The position numbers and the translations under genes were made by a program. Shown here in pieces: positions 6,422 through 13,001 of a DNA stretch of 38,321 nt. The stretch is taken from assembly GCA_016191205.1 (NCBI GenBank), contig JACPPB010000022.1, positions 1-38,321 of the forward strand, written 5' to 3'. The stretch is from Gammaproteobacteria bacterium (GTDB taxonomy: Bacteria > Pseudomonadota > Gammaproteobacteria > Pseudomonadales > Porticoccaceae). The notes beneath the pieces were generated by a model. The model saw only the letters and a list, made by a program, of their open reading frames with translations, did no database searches and had not been told where the DNA came from. Each line of letters begins with the position of its first letter. The stretch's first letter is position 1.

Positions 6422-6712
6422 TCAGGCGCGCAAAAACCGCTGCACATACCAGCAACTCGCCTCGATCCGCAAACCTTCCTGACGCGCCCAGGCCAGCCCC
6501 GCGCGCACCAGCGCTTCGGCGACGCCCTGGCCGCGCAGGCTCTCGGGGACATAGGTGTGATGAAAGTTGATCCCGCGATCGGCGAGCAACCGGTAATCCA
6601 GCACCGCCTCGCCGCCGCCCTGGCTGGATACGAAGCAATGTCGCTCGGGGTGATGCGTGACGGTTTGAGCGCGCGCGGCTGCAGCGCCAGTGGATGTCCG
6701 GGAACTGCTCAT
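6422..6712 (-). CDS. Small GNAT-fold acetyltransferase (YjdJ/Gtn type)
   Basis: A single-domain, 96-residue protein of the compact acetyltransferase family related to E. coli YjdJ. The family features are the HHPERHCF opening strand, EAVLDYRLLADRGINFHHTYVP, and the acetyl-CoA loop RGQGVAEALVRAGLAWARQEGLR. It ends soon after SCWYVQRFL, where homologues often carry a few more residues. ATG 6712 is preceded by GAGG six bases upstream; a TTG at 6739 is an alternative. Substrate unknown. It lies 70 bp upstream of rsuA on the same strand and may be co-transcribed. Confidence 0.82.
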   Translation of the reverse strand: MSSSRTSTGAAAARAQTVTHHPERHCFVSSQGGGEAVLDYRLLADRGINFHHTYVPESLRGQGVAEALVRAGLAWARQEGLRIEASCWYVQRFLRA

Positions 6713-6800
6713 GACGGCCTCGCGGTTGGTGGGGCTCAAGTGTATCCGTGTTCGCGACCGGGGTCAGTGCCCGCGGTCTGGGGGAGAGCAGCACCGACAT

Positions 6801-7433
6801 CTATTTGTGCGCGGCCTGCTGTTGTTCAACCAGGGCCTTGGCTTGCGCCGTCGTCATGTGCAGTGCCCGGCAAGCCAGGGTCAGCGCTGCTGCCTTTTGG
6901 CCGTTTTGTGCCAGGTGCGCGATGCTGTCCGCTACCGTATCGATCAGCTCGACCGCCACCAGCTCCCGGATCTTTTCCGCATCGCGCACAGCGGCTGCTT
7001 TGGTCGGGTAGGGATTTTTGGTAACGGGCACGCTGCGGTCCGCCAGAAGAAAGGCGATCGCCCACCGTTCGCGCAGGACGTTTGCGCCCCGGGCATCTTC
7101 GATATTCTCGAATGTCGTCACCAGCAATATTTTCACAATATCGTCGAAGCGCAATCGCGTGGTGGTGGTTCCACGAAAACGCTTGCTCTCGATAATGGTT
7201 TCGCGGCGCAATGGATCGATGACGATGCGCCGGGTTTGCAGTACGAACCCGCTGAAACCAAATAATAAAACGCCCAGCGCGCTGCCGATGATCTTCCCCA
7301 TATCGCGTTCCGCGGCGTTGAAGAAGCTCACGAGCAGCATGCCCATGCCGAGTGCGGAAAGCCAGAATACACCGCGCAACCATTCGGCGTTTTCGCGCAG
7401 CACGAGGGTTTTGTTGCGGCTATGGACTTTCAT
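6801..7433 (-). CDS. Unknown membrane protein with two N-terminal helices and an L7/L12-like C-terminal tail
   Basis: Not recognised. The 210-residue protein has two likely membrane helices near residues 19-39 (RGVFWLSALGMGMLLVSFF) and 46-65 (IIGSALGVLLFGFSGFVL). A cytoplasmic domain follows, rich in beta strands (RRIVIDPLRRETIIESKRF; TTTTRLRFDDIVKILLV), which recalls PH-like domains that follow paired helices in small bacterial membrane proteins. The last 30 residues (GQKAAALTLACRALHMTTAQ) form a short helix pair like the tail of ribosomal protein L7/L12. Start MKVHSRNKTLVL at ATG 7433. It overlaps the upstream gene by 14 bp, so the two probably form one unit. Confidence 0.75.
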   Translation of the reverse strand: MKVHSRNKTLVLRENAEWLRGVFWLSALGMGMLLVSFFNAAERDMGKIIGSALGVLLFGFSGFVLQTRRIVIDPLRRETIIESKRFRGTTTTRLRFDDIVKILLVTTFENIEDARGANVLRERWAIAFLLADRSVPVTKNPYPTKAAAVRDAEKIRELVAVELIDTVADSIAHLAQNGQKAAALTLACRALHMTTAQAKALVEQQQAAHK

Positions 7434-7815
7434 TATCGGTATCAGATCGAGAGGACGAAGCATCGGATGAGCGCTCGCCAATCCAGATACGCAGCCCGGA
7501 GGCCAACATTGCCGCCGCGACAAAGATCGTCGAATAAATCAGCAGGAATACCGCTCCCAACAGAAACAGCGCGCCAACGTTTCCCAGCCAGAGTTCGTAT
7601 CCGAGTTGACCTGCAACCGCTCCCAGATAATGCATGTGAAGCGAGCGGGGAATCAGCGCGCCCGCGCACAGGCCGGCCAGCACCAGGGCGCTGAAATAAA
7701 ACTGGCCGTCCGCGTCCCAGGGCTCGGTGTGGCCGGTAAGCAAAGGCGACAGCACCCAGATAAGCGCACTCGCTGTCGCTGAGGCAAGAAACGCGAGTGC
7801 GGGCTTGGGGATCAT
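7420..7815 (-). CDS. Unknown small integral membrane protein
   Basis: Not recognised. A 131-residue protein with about four hydrophobic segments: ALAFLASATASALIWVLSPL near residues 4-24, FYFSALVLAGLCAGALI near 40-57, MHYLGAVAGQLGYELWLG near 61-78, and ALFLLGAVFLLIYSTIFVAA near 81-101. The C-terminal tail is polar and acidic (SSDASSSRSDTDNESP). Start taken as MIPKPALAF at ATG 7815, which places the first helix at the N-terminus. It overlaps the next gene by 14 bp. Two strong hairpins occupy the 123 bp between this start and the cytochrome c gene. Confidence 0.72.
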   Translation of the reverse strand: MIPKPALAFLASATASALIWVLSPLLTGHTEPWDADGQFYFSALVLAGLCAGALIPRSLHMHYLGAVAGQLGYELWLGNVGALFLLGAVFLLIYSTIFVAAAMLASGLRIWIGERSSDASSSRSDTDNESP

Positions 7816-7850
7816 CAAGATCAGGCGGCGATTCGGGGCTGTGCAACCGC

Positions 7851-7885
7851 GCACCCACCCCGATCCCGGAGCGGGGAGTGGGTGC
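7851..7885. promoter_or_regulatory. Inverted repeat upstream of the membrane-protein pair
   Basis: GCACCCAC at 7851-7858 pairs with GTGGGTGC at 7878-7885, and the inner CCCG/CGGGG extends the stem after a bulge. It lies between the cytochrome c gene and the membrane-protein pair. It could be part of a terminator or an operator; no T tract follows on either strand. Confidence 0.4.
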
Positions 7886-7892
7886 CATGAGC

Positions 7893-7933
7893 CGATCCAG
7901 ATCGAGCCGTCGGAGATTGCTCGATCTGGATCG
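7893..7933 (-). terminator. Perfect 15-bp inverted repeat after the cytochrome c gene
   Basis: CGATCCAGATCGAGC (7893-7907) and GCTCGATCTGGATCG (7919-7933) are exact reverse complements with an 11-base spacer. The repeat starts five bases after the cytochrome c stop codon. As RNA it would form a very stable hairpin, protecting or ending the message, but no T tract follows. An operator function cannot be excluded. Confidence 0.5.
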
Positions 7934-7938
7934 TAGCG

Positions 7939-8442
7939 CTATTTCTGTATCGATTTGATGTAATCGACCAGATTGCGGATGCGGGTTTTGGCAATGCTGG
8001 AACGTTCGCCGGATTCCTCGTAAAAGACGTTACCCCACACCGGCATCTCCGCCGGGCCGTGGGTACGGAAATTTTTGTCGTAATCCTTGTTGCCCTGGAT
8101 GATATTCATCACGCGCTGTGCCGGAAACGCGCCGTCCGTTTCCTGTTGGTGGAGAAAAGTCAGATTCGGCGGTTTGTTCTTCAATGAACCCGCGACCGGG
8201 CCGTCGCCTTCTCCCGTTGCGCCGTGGCAGGACGCACAGTGGGCCATGTAGTCTTCTTTTCCCTGTTTGATCGCGGAGTTCTCTTCCGCAAAGCTGGTGG
8301 TGGCAAATCCCACGGACAAACCCATTGCCAAACCCACCGCCGCTGCCCAGCGCGCCCTTTCGCCGGTTCGTGGCGTGCATTGTGACGTGCATTGTGACGT
8401 GCATTGTGAAATGTGTGACGGCATGACTGTTGCGATCTTCAT
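7939..8442 (-). CDS. Exported class I cytochrome c
   Basis: A 167-residue periplasmic electron carrier with one heme. CASCH at residues 69-73 binds heme c, and the Met in HGPAEMPVWGN (near residue 134) is the probable sixth ligand. A signal peptide ends at about FATTSFA|EEN (residue 52), so the mature protein is about 115 residues. The n-region is unusually long (about 32 residues) because of a threefold SQCT repeat at residues 12-23. Start ATG 8442 has GAGGAG eight bases upstream, which supports this long form. An FNR-like box 71 bp upstream suggests induction without oxygen. The partner oxidase or reductase is not visible in the window. Confidence 0.9.
   Translation of the reverse strand: MKIATVMPSHISQCTSQCTSQCTPRTGERARWAAAVGLAMGLSVGFATTSFAEENSAIKQGKEDYMAHCASCHGATGEGDGPVAGSLKNKPPNLTFLHQQETDGAFPAQRVMNIIQGNKDYDKNFRTHGPAEMPVWGNVFYEESGERSSIAKTRIRNLVDYIKSIQK
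8374..8409. repeat. Three perfect 12-bp tandem repeats inside the cytochrome c gene
   Basis: The unit CGTGCATTGTGA occurs three times in a row. On the minus strand it encodes a four-residue SQCT unit in frame, placed before the hydrophobic core of the signal peptide. Changes in copy number would not shift the frame. Confidence 0.9.
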
Positions 8443-8512
8443 GATGTTGCTCCTCGCCTGGATGACATTGTTATATGCGGATACAACCTACGCCGTATCA
8501 TGCGCATCCGGA

Positions 8513-8526
8513 TTGATCAGGGTCAA
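8513..8526. promoter_or_regulatory. FNR-like box upstream of the cytochrome c gene
   Basis: TTGATcaggGTCAA matches the FNR consensus TTGAT-N4-ATCAA at 9 of 10 positions. Its centre is 77 bp upstream of the cytochrome c start. An AT-rich TTGTAT (minus strand, 8486-8481) could serve as a -10, placing the box near -45. The presence of fnr in the same window makes this the likely regulator. Confidence 0.6.
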
Positions 8527-8572
8527 GTGCGTTTGGTAGGAGGCGAAGTCTGTCGCCGCTCACCAGCGACAG

Positions 8573-8706
8573 GGATACTCTGAATAATCTTCATGCCCGC
8601 GGAAGCGGGCATCAAGAAGACCCTGATATTCCTGGGTTCCCGGCCCCGCCCCCGCGAGGGCAAGCTCTGCGCGGGAACGACGATTACGTGGTTATTCGGA
8701 GCATCC
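8573..8706. repeat. Dispersed short repeat, complete copy (copy C)
   Basis: About 134 bp, closely related to 3842-3977. Left end GGATACTCTGAATAA; right end read on the other strand GGATGCTCCGAATAACC. It shares the GCCCGCGGAAGCGGGC palindrome and AAGACCCTGATATTCCTGGG. It lies in the 546-bp gene-free interval 8443-8988, which otherwise holds only the FNR-like box, a short hairpin near 8820-8838 and the leader of the secreted-protein gene. Confidence 0.78.
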
Positions 8707-8943
8707 TCAGGGGCGCTCGCGAGTTCGCATTTATACGCTGAGGCCGTGCCCTGCCGTAATCCATTTTTTGAGATACACGCTGGGCATGCGAGTCACTATT
8801 GGCTGTTGCGCGGAGTAACCTCTGTCACAGACAGGGAGTAGAAAGACTGAGCAGCGCTACCTGATGCCGGAGGCATAAAGGTGCTGCTTCACCCCGTACC
8901 AGCAGTGTTTCAGGAGCGGGATGGCGTCGCGGCGCTGGGGTGG

Positions 8944-8965
8944 TTTGAAAAATGTTGTTTTCAAT
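8944..8965. promoter_or_regulatory. TTGAAAA/TTTTCAA dyad before the secreted-protein gene
   Basis: TTGAAAA (8945-8951) and TTTTCAA (8958-8964) form a perfect seven-base inverted repeat with a six-base spacer, just upstream of a strong ribosome site. The AT-rich dyad contrasts with the surrounding GC-rich DNA and could be an operator or part of the promoter. Confidence 0.4.
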
Positions 8966-8988
8966 CGTGTGTGTAAAGGAGATATACC

Positions 8989-9726
8989 ATGAAAAAATTC
9001 ACCAAAGTAATTGCGTGTACGACAGGTGCCCTGGTGTTGGCGGGCAGCCTGACTGCCGAGGCATCCGGACAGCTGCGCCGCTATGCGGCCGACTATTGGA
9101 GCTTTGGCGGCGGGGAGTACTTCACTACCAACACATCCTTGGCGGGACCAGATGAGGCTACCCCCGCTGCTGCACCCAACGACGGCGCGCTGTTCTATCG
9201 CAAAACCATCACCGTCAACAGCAGCATCAATACCCTGTATGTCGAGGTCGATACCACCGGGGATGCTCACGATGGGGCGGCGTTGCGGTTGAGTTGCCGG
9301 ATCAACGGCAAGTTTTGCAAAACCTCGGCAAACCCCGCTGGGGTCGACGGCGCGCCCAGCGGCTGGATTACGCTGTTGAAAGTCCCCACCGACGTCCAAG
9401 ACCCGACTGGTACCAATAACTGTCAGGATGGCGGTGGCGGTTCCGCCGATTGCCATGACAACAACATCAACTACACCTGGTGCATACCGCTTGAGCCCTA
9501 TCTTGCCCCGGACGGTAGCAATACGCCGGTTACCATCGATCTCAAGATGTCGTCGAGCAGTACCGATGGAGTCAGTGATGGAGTTGTCTTTATCGAAAAG
9601 GGACATGTGTTCATCGACGGCTCGAAGTTCACCCCCGCGAGCGCGGGCAGCCGGTGCGGACAAGCTCCCCCGATAGTGGCGGCTCCTGGTGAGGATGTTG
9701 CCTTCGGGGTGCCGGTGGCCCCCTGA
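8989..9726 (+). CDS. Unknown secreted protein with paired cysteines
   Basis: Not recognised. The 245-residue protein starts with a clear Sec signal peptide (MKKFTKVIACTTGALVLAGS, cleavage near AEA-SG at residues 24-26). The mature part is low in charge and rich in Gly, Ser, Thr, Asn and Asp. Its Cys residues (in RLSCRINGKFCKTS, NNCQDGGGGSADCHDN, YTWC and SRCGQ) suggest disulphides in the periplasm or outside. The strand-rich pattern (TITVNSSINTLYVEVDTTGD; TPVTIDLKMSSSS) resembles a beta-sandwich surface or extracellular protein. The ribosome site AAAGGAGATATACC directly before ATG is near-ideal and suggests high expression. It stands alone between gene-free stretches, with a hairpin after it. 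Confidence 0.82.
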   Translation: MKKFTKVIACTTGALVLAGSLTAEASGQLRRYAADYWSFGGGEYFTTNTSLAGPDEATPAAAPNDGALFYRKTITVNSSINTLYVEVDTTGDAHDGAALRLSCRINGKFCKTSANPAGVDGAPSGWITLLKVPTDVQDPTGTNNCQDGGGGSADCHDNNINYTWCIPLEPYLAPDGSNTPVTIDLKMSSSSTDGVSDGVVFIEKGHVFIDGSKFTPASAGSRCGQAPPIVAAPGEDVAFGVPVAP

Positions 9727-9741
9727 TAGCCTGAGGCAGCG

Positions 9742-9777
9742 GCATGCTGGCGCGCACCGGATGGCGCCCAGCATGCT
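9742..9777 (+). terminator. Hairpin after the secreted-protein gene
   Basis: GCATGCTGG-CGC pairs with GCGCCCAGCATGC 16 bases after the stop codon, giving a stem of about 12 base pairs with one bulge. Only a short T-rich stretch follows. Probable terminator or mRNA-stabilising hairpin. Confidence 0.5.
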
Positions 9778-9799
9778 GCTGTTCCGATTGTGGTTTGCT

Positions 9800-9829
9800 G
9801 CGCTCTGCGCTCCGAATGGTGCAGAGCGC
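9800..9829. other. Nine-base-pair hairpin in a gene-free interval
   Basis: GCGCTCTGC (9800-9808) and GCAGAGCGC (9821-9829) are exact reverse complements. It lies in the 353-bp interval 9727-10079 between convergent genes. Apart from this, the preceding hairpin and a small GGTAAA/TTTACC dyad near 9930, I see nothing coding there. Confidence 0.4.
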
Positions 9830-10079
9830 GGAGGCACGGGTTCCATCGATCGGTAAATTTCTGGGGCTTTGCCTTCCAAAGACAGCGCGGTACACACCGC
9901 GCCTTTGGCGGCGCACAGGAAGGGTAAACGTCCTCTTTACCAAGGTACACGGGTTGCGGGCAGCCGATCGACCCGCTGTTCGGCCGGCTCGCAAGGCAAT
10001 CCCGAGCGATTCATTTTTCCTCCAGATACCAAATCGGCTGGTCCTGTCGTCAGTGACGGGGAGCGATGGTTCTGGTGCG

Positions 10080-10604
10080 CTAGTCTTTCCCGTCCCGCAA
10101 CAAAATCACCGTGCGCGGATCGGTTTGGCTGGGTGCGAGGTGAAAGCCCAGATCCCGCGCCAGGTTGCGCATGCGGTGGTTTTCGTAAAGTACATCGGCG
10201 GATAGCTGGCTGATGCCCGCCTGATCGGCAAGCACGAGCAGGCGGCGCAGCAGTTCGGTGCCCAGACCTTTGCCCTGCCAGGCGTCGGCGATGGCGATGC
10301 CCAGATCCGCCGTGACCTCGTTGGCGGGGCGCGCATAACGGGCCACGCCGATCTGACGCTCGTTCGCGCCTTCGGTGATGCACGCTACCAGCGCCATCTG
10401 ATCCGGATAATCCAGGTTGATGAAGCGTTCGGTCATCTCCGCTGTCAGCTCGGGCAGCGAGTTGTGAAAGCGAAAATAACGCGAGTCCGGCGAGAGATCG
10501 CGCACGAAGGCTTCCTCGATGGCGCGGTCCTCGGGCTGCATGGTGCGGATGGTGATCGGTACGCCACCGATCCGGATTTGCTCGCGATAGGGAGGCGGCT
10601 TCAT
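10080..10604 (-). CDS. GNAT acetyltransferase resembling the catalytic domain of protein lysine acetyltransferase Pat
   Basis: A 174-residue single-domain N-acetyltransferase. The opening ITIRTMQPEDRAIEEAFVRD followed by LSPDSRYFRFHNSLPELTAE resembles the GNAT domain at the C-terminus of PatZ/YfiQ-type lysine acetyltransferases, but the large acyl-CoA-synthetase-like domain is missing. The acetyl-CoA loop is AWQGKGLGTELLRRLLVLA. Protein or small-molecule substrate is unknown. It starts by a 4-bp ATGA overlap with the stop of the amidotransferase gene upstream, so the two are translationally coupled in an operon with the rhodanese gene. Confidence 0.85.
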   Translation of the reverse strand: MKPPPYREQIRIGGVPITIRTMQPEDRAIEEAFVRDLSPDSRYFRFHNSLPELTAEMTERFINLDYPDQMALVACITEGANERQIGVARYARPANEVTADLGIAIADAWQGKGLGTELLRRLLVLADQAGISQLSADVLYENHRMRNLARDLGFHLAPSQTDPRTVILLRDGKD

Positions 10605-11395
10605 GGCGTGGCCCGCGCGTGTTGCATCGTTGCGACCGCTCGGCCCGCGCGAAACACGCGAAACTCGCCGGGCTGAAAAGGTTGCCAGATCTCGTCGCGA
10701 GTCAGCGGCGCGGTGGCGACGACACTCACGACATCGCACGGCCCCGCGTGCTGGGCGAAATCGATTTCCATGTCCGCGTCGATCAGGGTGGCGCGGCCAA
10801 AGGGCGCGCGCCGGGTGAGCCAGCACAGGCGTGTGCTGCAATGGGCATAGAACGCGCTCGAATCCGACAGCAGCAGGTTGAATACGCCGAGCGACGCCAG
10901 ATCGGCGCAGAGTTCGGCCAGCAGTTGCCACAGCGCGCGCGGCTGACGCGGTCGCGTCGGGAAGGCGGTGCGCACCTGATCGAGCAGCCAGCAGAATGCG
11001 TGTTCGCTGTCGGTGGCGCCCACCGGCTGGTAGCGATCGAGCCGGCGCTTTTTGATGCCGCGCAGTTGCCCGTTGTGGGCGAAGGACCAGGTCTGCCCCC
11101 AGAGTTCGCGGGCGAACGGGTGGGTGTTTTCGAGGCAGACGCGGCCGCGGTTGGCCTTGCGGATGTGGGACAGCACGATTTCGCTCTTGATCGAATAATG
11201 CTGGATGAAACGGGCGATCTCGGATTCCGCGCTGGCGTCGGGGTCGTGAAAGGCGCGGTAGCCGCGGCCTTCGTAGAACCCGATGCCCCAGCCGTCGCCG
11301 TGGGGGCCGGTGGCGCCGCCGCGGCGCATCAGGCCGGCAAAGCTGAAGCAGATGTCGGTGGGCACATTGGCGCTCATGCCCAGCAATTCGCACAT
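10601..11395 (-). CDS. Class II glutamine amidotransferase (YafJ-like)
   Basis: Predicted glutamine amidohydrolase with an N-terminal nucleophile fold, 264 residues. After Met1 removal Cys2 of MCELLGMSAN would be the catalytic nucleophile. Other family features are GGATGPHGDGWGIGFY, LSHIRKANRGRVCLENTHPF, SFAHNGQLRG (the Asn-Gly of the oxyanion site) and GATDSEHAF. It corresponds to E. coli YafJ, whose physiological acceptor is not established. Start fixed by the need for Cys2: ATG 11395. It sits between the rhodanese gene (17 bp upstream) and the GNAT gene (4-bp overlap). Confidence 0.9.
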   Translation of the reverse strand: MCELLGMSANVPTDICFSFAGLMRRGGATGPHGDGWGIGFYEGRGYRAFHDPDASAESEIARFIQHYSIKSEIVLSHIRKANRGRVCLENTHPFARELWGQTWSFAHNGQLRGIKKRRLDRYQPVGATDSEHAFCWLLDQVRTAFPTRPRQPRALWQLLAELCADLASLGVFNLLLSDSSAFYAHCSTRLCWLTRRAPFGRATLIDADMEIDFAQHAGPCDVVSVVATAPLTRDEIWQPFQPGEFRVFRAGRAVATMQHARATP

Positions 11396-11412
11396 GGGAA
11401 ATTCCCGGTGGG

Positions 11413-11805
11413 TTATTTTTTCTCGACCGGCTCCACGGGCAGTCCCGCCTGGGTCCAGGCTTCGAAACCGCCGCCGATATGGCATACCGGATCGAGCCCC
11501 ATGCTTTTCACGGTCTGGGTGGCGAGGGCGGAGCGGTGGCCCTTGGCGCAATAGAACACGAAGCGTTTGCCCGACGAGAAGACGTCGCGGTGGTATTCGC
11601 TGTCGGGATCGACCCAGAATTCCAGCATGCCGCGCGGCGCGTGAAAGGCTCCGGGGATCTTGCCTTCCCGGTTCAATTCGCGAATGTCGCGGAGATCGAC
11701 GATCACCGTGCCAGGATCATCGAGCGCGGCTTTGGCCTGCTCCAGATTCAGGGTTTCGATTTCGCTCATGGCCTTGTCGACGAGCTGTTTGACGCTGGTT
11801 TTCAT
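11413..11805 (-). CDS. Single-domain rhodanese (sulfurtransferase)
   Basis: A 130-residue cytoplasmic rhodanese-domain protein that would carry sulphane sulphur on Cys86 of the active loop YCAKGHRS. Typical surroundings are present: TVIVDLRDIRELNREGKIPG near residues 33-52, HAPRGMLEFW and HIGGGFEAWTQAGLPVE. The 20 residues before the domain are helical. ATG 11805 has an excellent GGAGG site upstream (GGAGGTAACCATG). First gene of a probable operon with the class II amidotransferase and the GNAT protein. The 143 bp to the divergent tas gene hold the promoters but no clear box that I can name. Confidence 0.92.
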   Translation of the reverse strand: MKTSVKQLVDKAMSEIETLNLEQAKAALDDPGTVIVDLRDIRELNREGKIPGAFHAPRGMLEFWVDPDSEYHRDVFSSGKRFVFYCAKGHRSALATQTVKSMGLDPVCHIGGGFEAWTQAGLPVEPVEKK

Positions 11806-11948
11806 GGTTACCTCCGGTTGCGGGCAGGGGCGACGGCGTTGACGGATGCGCTGCATGGTAACCCATGCGCAGGTGCCGGCGGCAGGTCGCTCGGCGCCGT
11901 TGTCATTCGGGTTAGACTGCAACCAAAATCATTCGGGAGATCTGCTTC

Positions 11949-12995
11949 ATGGAATACCGCAAGCTCGGCAACACCGGTCTCGACGTCAGCCTGATCTGCC
12001 TGGGCACCATGACCTGGGGCCAGCAGAACAGCCTCGATGACGCCCTGCAACAGCTCGATTACGCGCTCGATCAGGGCGTCAACTTCGTCGATGCGGCGGA
12101 AATGTATCCGGTGCCGCCGCGCGCCGAAACCCAGGGCCGCACCGAGGAATGCATCGGCGAGTGGTTTGCGCGACGCGGCGGCCGCGACCGCGTGATCCTG
12201 GCCACCAAGGTGTCCGGCCGTTCGGACGCCACCGGCGACTGGCGCCATCTGCGCGGCGGGCCGCAGCTCAGCCGCGCGCACATTCGCGAGGCGGTGCGGG
12301 ATTCCCTCAAGCGTCTGCGCACCGATTACATCGATCTGTACCAGGTGCACTGGCCTGAACGCACCACCAATTTTTTCGGTCAGCTCGGCTACCGCCACCG
12401 CGAGCAGGAAGGGCTGAATTCCATCGCGGAAACCCTGGCGGCGCTTACCGAGCTGGTGCGCGAGGGGCTGGTACGCCATATCGGCATCTCGAACGAGACG
12501 CCCTGGGGCGTGATGGAATATCTGCGCGCGGCCCGGGAGCGCGACCTGGTCCGCGTCGACAGCATCCAGAATCCCTACAACCTGCTCAATCGCAGCTTCG
12601 AGATCGGTCTCGCCGAGATGTCCCTGCGCGAACAGGTGGGGCTGCTGGCCTATTCGCCCCTCGCCATGGCCATGCTCACCGGCAAGTATTCCGGTGGCGC
12701 GCGGCCCGAGGGCGCGCGGCTGACCCTGTTCAACCGTTTCCAGCGCTATTCCGGGCCCCAGGCGGTGGCGGCCAGCGAGGCCTATGTGGCGCTCGCCCGC
12801 GAGCACGACCTGGACCCGGGCGCCATGGCGCTCGCCTTCGTCAACAGCCGCGAGTTCGTCACCAGCACTATCATCGGCGCGACGCGGATGGATCAGCTCG
12901 CCGCCAATATCGCGAGCGTTCGGGTGCAACTGTCTGACGCAGTGATCGCCGGTATCGAAGCGATCCACCGTCAGTACAGCAATCCGGCGCCCTGA
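11949..12995 (+). CDS. tas: Aldo/keto reductase, Tas type
   Basis: NADPH-dependent aldo/keto reductase of 348 residues, the same length as E. coli Tas, including its signatures: MEYRKLGNTGLDVSLICLGT, DQGVNFVDAAEMYPVPPRAE, the insertion YRHREQEGLNSIAETLAALT, and STIIGATRMDQLAANIASV. Asp58-Tyr63-Lys96-type catalytic residues of the family appear as the DAAEMY segment and the later ATKVSG. The Tas name comes from suppression of tyrosine auxotrophy in E. coli; the natural substrate is not known. Divergent from the rhodanese operon and 6 bp before the DUF924 gene, which probably shares its transcript. Confidence 0.92.
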   Translation: MEYRKLGNTGLDVSLICLGTMTWGQQNSLDDALQQLDYALDQGVNFVDAAEMYPVPPRAETQGRTEECIGEWFARRGGRDRVILATKVSGRSDATGDWRHLRGGPQLSRAHIREAVRDSLKRLRTDYIDLYQVHWPERTTNFFGQLGYRHREQEGLNSIAETLAALTELVREGLVRHIGISNETPWGVMEYLRAARERDLVRVDSIQNPYNLLNRSFEIGLAEMSLREQVGLLAYSPLAMAMLTGKYSGGARPEGARLTLFNRFQRYSGPQAVAASEAYVALAREHDLDPGAMALAFVNSREFVTSTIIGATRMDQLAANIASVRVQLSDAVIAGIEAIHRQYSNPAP

Positions 12996-13001
12996 GCGCG
13001 G

